Positions 40,898-46,028 of a stretch of 46,028 nt of DNA are shown here, piece by piece. The DNA is from CAZYSK01 sp964649415 (GTDB taxonomy: Bacteria; Chloroflexota; Anaerolineae; B4-G1): contig CAZYSK010000047.1 in NCBI GenBank assembly GCA_964649415.1, forward strand, positions 1-46,028, read 5' to 3'. The position numbers and the translations under genes were made by a program. The notes below the pieces were generated by a model, which saw only the letters and a list, made by a program, of their open reading frames with translations, searched no databases and had not been told where the DNA came from. How positions within the stretch are numbered: position 1 is the first letter of the stretch; each line of letters begins with the position of its first letter.

Positions 40898-42979
40898 TCA
40901 CACCTTTTGGGTCGGTCCGCCGCGCTGGTCTGGGCCGGGATATGATGCCCCTTGCCCTGGTTGGGTTGGCCCTTCCGGCCGGTCTTGACGTCGGATCGGC
41001 TGGACCATTCCTGACGGTGAAGCAGGGCTGGACCTCGGCGGTGTCGTGGGTGGCTGATCCTGCAAGCGACGTGTCTCACCACCCAGTCGCTTGAACTGTA
41101 TCTTTGTCTGTCCCAGTTCGATGATTGCATCCGGCTGAAGCGGTACGCGCTGATGCGCGGGGACGGGGGCGCCGTTGACGAGTGTCCCGTTGGTGCTACC
41201 CTCGTCGGTGATGAAGAACTGGGTCTGCTCAAGCTGTATCGAGAAGTGAGGATTAGAGGTGTAGGGATCCTGGAGCGGAAAGTCGCAGAACTGGGGATCA
41301 CGTCCGACCTTGACTACCTGGGCCGCGAGGCGGAACTCTCGCCCTGTGTTAGCGCCCTGGATGATAACCAGCTTGCCCGGTGCCCGCTGCGGCATGGCAC
41401 TCAACCGTTGAGTGACGCTCTTGATCACGCCTGTTGTGCGCGTGGCGACTTTCCGGGCCAGTTCCCCCCGGGTACGGACGAGCATGATGAGCAGCACCAG
41501 CAGCCCTACCAGCAGTGCTGCCAGGATGACGAGCAGCCACCAGTATGTGGTGAGCCAGGCAATCATCTTCTCATTCTGCGTACGCGGAGGCAGCGGCTCC
41601 CATTCTACCTCGACGTTCACCGGCGCGCTGTTCGCTGCCTCGGATAGGTAAGTGTCATCCATTTCCGCAGTGAAGGTGAAGCGCTCACGCTTGGTTTCCT
41701 GTGTCTCCCGCGTCTCCTCCGTCTGGGTGATGTAGTCCGTGGTTTCCCAACTCGTCGCAAAGGGCGCTACTGTCTCCGTGGCGATGAGGACGCCGTTGCG
41801 GTAGTAGCGCAATGCAGTTGGTTCGCGCTCAATCCCGTCTGGGTAGGTCAGCTCCACACCTAGCGGGATCTCGACCTTTGGCGTGTGGGAGTATGGCACC
41901 GTGTAGACTACACCATCGTCTGGGGACGTCAGGGCCAGTTTGGGCAACTGCAGCGGCGAAGAAACGCTTGTTTCGTCCGAGCCGTCGCCGATTGGTGTAT
42001 TCAAGACCTGGATGCGCACCGCGTAGTCGCCCTGGGGCCTGTACAGGGGGAACGCGACGCGGTAGGCCTGACGCTGCGTGACGATGTCTGCAAACAGACT
42101 GAGCACCTGTTCGTGCGTGTCCTCACTGTGGGTGGTGTAGATGCCGTTGGTCTGGACGGCCAAAGCTTCCAGATTGTCCTCGTCGGTTGTGCGGCCCTGC
42201 GCCTCCATCCGCACGGCATAGAGCAGAATGTCATGCTGGAGACACTTATTGATGATGATCGTCTCGTGGGACTCGCTGCTGAACTGATTGTCAATACCGT
42301 CGGAGAAGACGACGATCATCGGGCGGCGGTGCGCGAGTTTCTCCCGAATATCGACATCGTCGTTTTCGGCTAGCCACTCGATAGCCTTGTCTATGCCGTC
42401 GTACAGCGGCGTAACCTCTTCTACAGCCTCGGTGCGTATACCATCGAATTCGTTGCCCACGGCTACGGGATCGAAGTCCGTGAGCGGAATGAGCGGCGTG
42501 AGCCCACCTTGTTCTTGGCCTCGAATGCCAATGAGCCCGACTATATCGGCACTCGGGCTCCCGTCTACGTTGAGCGCATCTAGCAGGCTCGTTGCCAGAT
42601 CCACTGCCTGGCCGATTCGTGGATCCCGCTGCCGTGCGATCCCTCCTCGATCCATCACTATCACCACGGCCACGCCTTGAGTCTCCAGGGAAGCGCTGGT
42701 TTCCACCTCCTGCTCGGACACCTGGACGGTGATATTTGCGTCGGTCAGTCCCTCGATCGTGCGCCCTGTGCTGGGGTCAACCACTGAGACGTAGGCGCGG
42801 GCGTCTGGGGGTACGGTCTCTGCCTTGCCCAAGATGTCAACGACCGGTCCTTGGCCCCGTGCCTGACTGACTTGCGATCCAGCGAGCGTGCTCAGGGTGA
42901 CTGCCACAATACCCAGTGTGCAAATCTGTATCAGAATCAGAGGAGCGAGGTTGCGCTTCAGCGGGTTCTTCCAATCCAT
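40898..42979 (-). CDS. Membrane vWA protein with degenerate metal site and cytosolic FHA domain
   Basis: The 693-aa protein has an N-terminal signal/anchor (LAPLILIQICTLGIVAVTLS). An outer vWA-like domain (about 100-320) has the metal-site position reading MDRGGIA (Asp110) instead of DxSxS; VVFSDGIDNQF is kept. A beta domain and a strong membrane helix (about 500-525) follow. The FHA domain (about 565-660) has VGRDP, SNPHFSI and GSTNGTLVNG. The topology places vWA outside and FHA inside. It has no enzyme domain, so it may connect an outer protein contact to phosphorylated kinases within. AGGAGG precedes the ATG. The 22-bp gap to the phosphatase gene upstream suggests co-transcription. Confidence 0.92.
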   Translation of the reverse strand: MDWKNPLKRNLAPLILIQICTLGIVAVTLSTLAGSQVSQARGQGPVVDILGKAETVPPDARAYVSVVDPSTGRTIEGLTDANITVQVSEQEVETSASLETQGVAVVIVMDRGGIARQRDPRIGQAVDLATSLLDALNVDGSPSADIVGLIGIRGQEQGGLTPLIPLTDFDPVAVGNEFDGIRTEAVEEVTPLYDGIDKAIEWLAENDDVDIREKLAHRRPMIVVFSDGIDNQFSSESHETIIINKCLQHDILLYAVRMEAQGRTTDEDNLEALAVQTNGIYTTHSEDTHEQVLSLFADIVTQRQAYRVAFPLYRPQGDYAVRIQVLNTPIGDGSDETSVSSPLQLPKLALTSPDDGVVYTVPYSHTPKVEIPLGVELTYPDGIEREPTALRYYRNGVLIATETVAPFATSWETTDYITQTEETRETQETKRERFTFTAEMDDTYLSEAANSAPVNVEVEWEPLPPRTQNEKMIAWLTTYWWLLVILAALLVGLLVLLIMLVRTRGELARKVATRTTGVIKSVTQRLSAMPQRAPGKLVIIQGANTGREFRLAAQVVKVGRDPQFCDFPLQDPYTSNPHFSIQLEQTQFFITDEGSTNGTLVNGAPVPAHQRVPLQPDAIIELGQTKIQFKRLGGETRRLQDQPPTTPPRSSPASPSGMVQPIRRQDRPEGPTQPGQGASYPGPDQRGGPTQKV

Positions 42980-43000
42980 GGGGGGGCCTCCTATGCTGTG

Positions 43001-44833
43001 CTAGCCCTTTGCTTGCACGATCACGGTTGTGATGTTGTCCTCCCCGCCAGCCTGGTTGGCTACTTCGATCAGCTTGTCGCACGCACCCTGGGGCGAGGAG
43101 GCCGCACGCCAGATTTGCCAAATCTGTTCATCTCGTACCATTCCGCTCAAACCATCGGAGCACAAGAGCAATGCCTCGCCCGGGGCCAGGCGTTGCTCGA
43201 AAAGGTCAGACTTCACCTGAGGCTTGTCGCCAATGACGCGATAGATGACGTTCTTCTGGGGATGATTGACTGCCTCCTCGGGTGTAATCTGGCCTGTTGC
43301 GACGAGGCGTTCGACCAGAGAATGGTCGGTGCTAACCTGCACGATTCCGTTCGGCCTGAGTAGATAGGCCCGGCTGTCTCCAACGTTGGCGATGGTTGCT
43401 GTGTTACCGATGACGAGCGCCACGACCAGGGTCGTACCCATGTCGGTGCCAGCGGCTCGGCGCTGTTCGTAGACGCGTTGGTTGGCGGTCGTCACTGTGG
43501 CCGTGAGCCATTCTCGAGCATCGGGCAGGGACTCGCCGGCTGTCGCCGGGAGCAATACCTGGCTCGTTGCCCGCTGCGCGATCGTCTGAATTGCCAGTCG
43601 GCTGGCCACCTCGCCGGCCTCGTGTCCACCCATCCCATCGGCGACGGCGAACAAGCCCGCCGGGGCATTTATCGAACGCAACACCTGGGCAATGTCAAGG
43701 GCCAACAAGCTATCCTCATTCAGCGAGCGCTCCTGTCCCACATCCGTACGGTACCCGACGACGAGGGTAACGCTGGGCGGGTGACGGACTTCCTCCAGGG
43801 CAGAAGCGAGCGCCGTGGCAAAGGCGCTCGCCGACAGTTTGGCGGGCGCGGTGAGTGCTCGTGTGAGTGTGGTTGCCACGTGCTCCGGTAGTTGAGCTTG
43901 CGCGTGGGTTACTCCGTTTATCTGCTGCTGACCGGTCGCCAGGAACAGGAGCGCCGTCGCAAGCCCCTGTACATCCCGCGCGAAGTCGCTCGCTGCCGGG
44001 CGATGGGCACGCGGGGCGATGCGAGCTGCGCTCAAGTGAGCCCATTGCGCTTGTTTCCCTGCCAGCACGATGTGGTTCATATAGCCCAGCCCGGTCTCGT
44101 GCAGGGTGACGTGTTGGCGGTGCAGGACATCCAGCGCCTGTGCGAGGGACACGCCCCACTCCAGAACTGTGCTAATGTCCTGGGGCACCGTGAGGGTCGT
44201 TGCAGGAGGTGGGGAGAACTCCGGCTCCACCAGGTAATGGCGGGGGGGACCGTACGGGGCCTCTGCGAAGACATCGTGGGGCAAGCGCAAACCAGGGTGA
44301 TCCAGGCCCTTCTCGATCAACCGGCCTTCGAGTGCAAAGGCCTGCTGGTCAGCGCTTTCTTGCACCAGGTAGCGCAGGTAGGACGGTTCAATACCTGAGA
44401 GATCGGCTCCACAGAGGGAGCAAAACGCCTCTTCAGGGTCAGTCGCTGGCGTCCTGCAATTCGGGCATGTGCGTACCGGCGTGGTGTCCTCGACGACGTA
44501 GACGTTCGGCGGCGCGGCGGGGCGGGCGCGGGCGTCTGCTTTCTCAGAAGGAGGACTGGTTACGCGTACTCCCATGACCACGTAGCGCCCGTCGTGGAGC
44601 AGTGCCCCTTCTGGCAGAGGAGCGAAGCCAACGCTGGCCTTTGGCAGTGGGCGTGTGTCGTGGGAGCGATCAGAAGGAGGGCGTTCAGGTCTGAGGCGGC
44701 GGGTGAGTCGTTTCGTGACCTGCTGAGGCAGGTCTGGCCCGGCTGGCTTCTGCGGCGTCAGGGCTGTGCCGCAGCGATGGCAGAAACGGGCGGTGTCGCG
44801 GTTCTCGTAGCCGCACTTAGGACATTTCATCAT
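43001..44833 (-). CDS. Zinc ribbon - pseudokinase - PP2C phosphatase fusion (second copy)
   Basis: The 610-aa protein starts at ATG 44833 (GGGGAGG upstream). It has a zinc ribbon (4-22) and a second zinc cluster (CPNCR..CSLCG, 123-141). Residues about 150-350 have a kinase-like outline: DISTVLEWGVSLAQALDVLH, then HVTLHETGLGYMNHIVLAG at the catalytic-loop position and WAHLSAARI for DFG. No HRD, catalytic Asp or DFG remains, so it is an apparent pseudokinase. PP2C (352-610) has RSLNEDS, VADGMGGHEAGE, NVGDSRAYLLR, TDHSL, CSDGLSGM and GGEDNITT, complete. The architecture equals that of the 692-aa protein, but the middle is strongly diverged. The ATGATGA junction couples it to the FHA gene upstream. 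Confidence 0.88.
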   Translation of the reverse strand: MMKCPKCGYENRDTARFCHRCGTALTPQKPAGPDLPQQVTKRLTRRLRPERPPSDRSHDTRPLPKASVGFAPLPEGALLHDGRYVVMGVRVTSPPSEKADARARPAAPPNVYVVEDTTPVRTCPNCRTPATDPEEAFCSLCGADLSGIEPSYLRYLVQESADQQAFALEGRLIEKGLDHPGLRLPHDVFAEAPYGPPRHYLVEPEFSPPPATTLTVPQDISTVLEWGVSLAQALDVLHRQHVTLHETGLGYMNHIVLAGKQAQWAHLSAARIAPRAHRPAASDFARDVQGLATALLFLATGQQQINGVTHAQAQLPEHVATTLTRALTAPAKLSASAFATALASALEEVRHPPSVTLVVGYRTDVGQERSLNEDSLLALDIAQVLRSINAPAGLFAVADGMGGHEAGEVASRLAIQTIAQRATSQVLLPATAGESLPDAREWLTATVTTANQRVYEQRRAAGTDMGTTLVVALVIGNTATIANVGDSRAYLLRPNGIVQVSTDHSLVERLVATGQITPEEAVNHPQKNVIYRVIGDKPQVKSDLFEQRLAPGEALLLCSDGLSGMVRDEQIWQIWRAASSPQGACDKLIEVANQAGGEDNITTVIVQAKG

Positions 44834-45756
44834 TGTGCCTCCCCTGTGCCGGCGCGGAACACGAACTCCACGCCGCCGATGCCCATCCGCCATCCATCGC
44901 GTAGCAGGTTATGGCCCGTGCGTTTTCCATTCACGTAAACGCCATTCATCGAGTCGAGGTCCCTGACGACCCATTGGCCGGTCTTGTGATAGATCCGGGC
45001 GTGGTGCCAGGAGACAGTATCCCAAGCAGGGAAGTCCTGCGTGATGGCTATGTCGTTTTCGGCTGCACGCCCGATGCTCATACCGCCAGGCTTCAGGCCA
45101 AAGCGGCGTGGGCCGCCGGAGCTATCTACGGCCTCCAAATGCGGGCTGGGTGGCGTGACGGGTGGGGGGGCGGGCACCGGAGCGGCCGCTGGAGGCTTCC
45201 GTCGCAGGGCCAGCAATATGAGCAGCAAACCCAAGAGCAGCAGGGGGATCAAGCACAGCACTGGAATCAAAGGCCCACCCTGGGATGCGAATCCCATAAG
45301 CTGGTCCAGGAGCGAGGGAGTCGGGGTGGGGGACGGCGTTGGGGTGGGCAGGGGCGTGGGTGTCGAGGTGGCCGTCGGCGTGTGCGTGGGGGTGGAAGCA
45401 GGTGTGCTCGTGTCAGTGGGCGACGGGCTGGGGCTGGGTGTCTGACTGGGGGTGGAGGTGGGGGTGTCGGTTGGCGTGGGCGTATCCGTTGGCTGCTCGG
45501 TCGGCGTGGGCGGCGCGGGTTCCGCCGGTGTCAGCGTGGCACGCGGTGTCTCAACGAGGGTGTCGCTCGGCGTGACGACGGCTGACACGGTAATCGTCGC
45601 CGTGGCTTGCAGCGCCAGGCTCTTTGCTTGCCGTGAATCTACCCTGGGCGGCGGGGGGGCAGCCCGAATCGGTATGGCCGGGGCTACGCCCAGGAGCCAG
45701 AACAACAGGGCCAAGCCGGTCACAGTGAGTACCCTACGGATTGTTTCCCGTGTCAT
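44830..45756 (-). CDS. Membrane FHA domain protein
   Basis: The 308-aa protein is the first gene of the minus-strand island. The start is ATG 45756, six bases after AAGGGGGG. It has an N-terminal signal/membrane helix (VLTVTGLALLFWLLGVAPAIP), a long Thr/Pro/Ser spacer, and a second membrane helix (LIPVLCLIPLLLLGLLLILLAL). The C-terminal FHA domain (about 210-300) has MSIGRAAEND, SWHHARI and DSMNGVYVNG. The spacer lies outside and the FHA inside. It probably anchors phosphorylated proteins at the membrane. SWHHA replaces the common SRxHA, losing the usual Arg next to the phosphate-binding Ser. The next gene overlaps its stop. Confidence 0.9.
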   Translation of the reverse strand: MTRETIRRVLTVTGLALLFWLLGVAPAIPIRAAPPPPRVDSRQAKSLALQATATITVSAVVTPSDTLVETPRATLTPAEPAPPTPTEQPTDTPTPTDTPTSTPSQTPSPSPSPTDTSTPASTPTHTPTATSTPTPLPTPTPSPTPTPSLLDQLMGFASQGGPLIPVLCLIPLLLLGLLLILLALRRKPPAAAPVPAPPPVTPPSPHLEAVDSSGGPRRFGLKPGGMSIGRAAENDIAITQDFPAWDTVSWHHARIYHKTGQWVVRDLDSMNGVYVNGKRTGHNLLRDGWRMGIGGVEFVFRAGTGEAQ

Positions 45757-46028
45757 ACACATCCCCCCTTGCATACGTGATGCTGTGACATGCTTTCATC
45801 CTTACGACAGGGGACAACACCGTCAAAGTCGTTGCCCCGCTCTCGGTTGCTCTATAGGCGTATGAGATGCACGCCAGGATTGTGGCAGGAGTCTCAAGCG
45901 GGTTTGGGCCGGTCCATACCATTTCACCGCTAGTGTACACAGTTTGTGACAAAACGCAAATCGGTGCTGATGTGGGCTTTCGCAGCGGGTCGAAAGCTCC
46001 GGGGGGCAAATCTGTGGGTCTGCAAGGT
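45757..46028. other. Region upstream of the minus-strand island
   Basis: No gene can be supported in these 272 bp. Two small palindromes lie side by side: GTGTACAC (45933-45940) and TTTGTGACAAA (45943-45953). They could be regulator sites for the island. No well-matched promoter pair is evident. Confidence 0.3.

Noticed and set aside
11438..45756. Type VI secretion or tellurite-resistance locus
   Set aside because: FHA, PP2C, kinase and vWA genes occur in such loci, but no T6SS structural gene and no TerD-like gene is present.
45775..46028. Promoter pairs such as TTGCGT/TACACT upstream of the first island gene
   Set aside because: Matches are weak and several equally weak alternatives exist.

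Overview
The window is high-GC bacterial DNA with two compact blocks of signalling genes that converge at about 10.65 kb. Three things point to a Chloroflexota (Anaerolineae-like) genome: many Thr/Pro-rich membrane linkers, stacked zinc ribbons fused to Ser/Thr kinases, and REP-like hairpins inside genes. No rRNA or marker gene is present, so this placement is an inference.

Block 1 (plus strand, 331-10636) is a two-component signalling operon. It encodes a receiver protein, a 1375-aa hybrid histidine kinase (REC-PAS-GAF-PAS-PAS-GAF-PAS-HK-REC), a sugar-type solute-binding lipoprotein, a membrane histidine kinase and a second hybrid kinase (REC-PAS-HK-REC). There is no ABC permease and no DNA-binding output domain. 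The solute-binding protein may therefore feed a sensor rather than a transporter, and the output must lie outside the window. A sigma70-like promoter precedes the block (106-134).

A nitroreductase (10673-11305, minus) separates the blocks.

Block 2 (minus strand, 45756 down to 11438) is a roughly 34-kb island of eukaryotic-like signalling proteins. It has eight Ser/Thr kinases, three PP2C phosphatases (two fused to apparent pseudokinases), four FHA proteins (one a kinase and one a vWA protein), three vWA proteins, and at least fifteen zinc ribbons. It also encodes a membrane subtilase, a lipoprotein copying the subtilase's pre-catalytic domain, a DA1-like zinc peptidase and a LysM-like protein. 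Almost every kinase carries a different membrane or extracytoplasmic module: an ECF-S-like membrane domain, two LamG-like repeats, a galactose-binding-like domain, a solute-binding domain that looks circularly permuted, and two unrecognised folds. The likely scheme is many inputs feeding a shared phospho-Thr/FHA/PP2C network, with zinc ribbons and vWA domains as scaffolds. A candidate promoter at 37922-37950 may split the block into two transcription units.

The least ordinary feature is a set of at least three families of short palindromes spread through block 2, both between genes and in frame inside them. R1 is a 36-bp unit around GGCGCCATTCCGATGGCGCC. R2 is GCGGGCATCCCTGCCCGC, amplified as 51-bp (17-codon) tandem units. 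R3 is GGCAGGTACAAGACCTGCC. R1 is read in four different frames in different genes, and R1 and R2 stems show paired substitutions. They resemble, but are not, the Rickettsia palindromic elements that sit inside protein genes.
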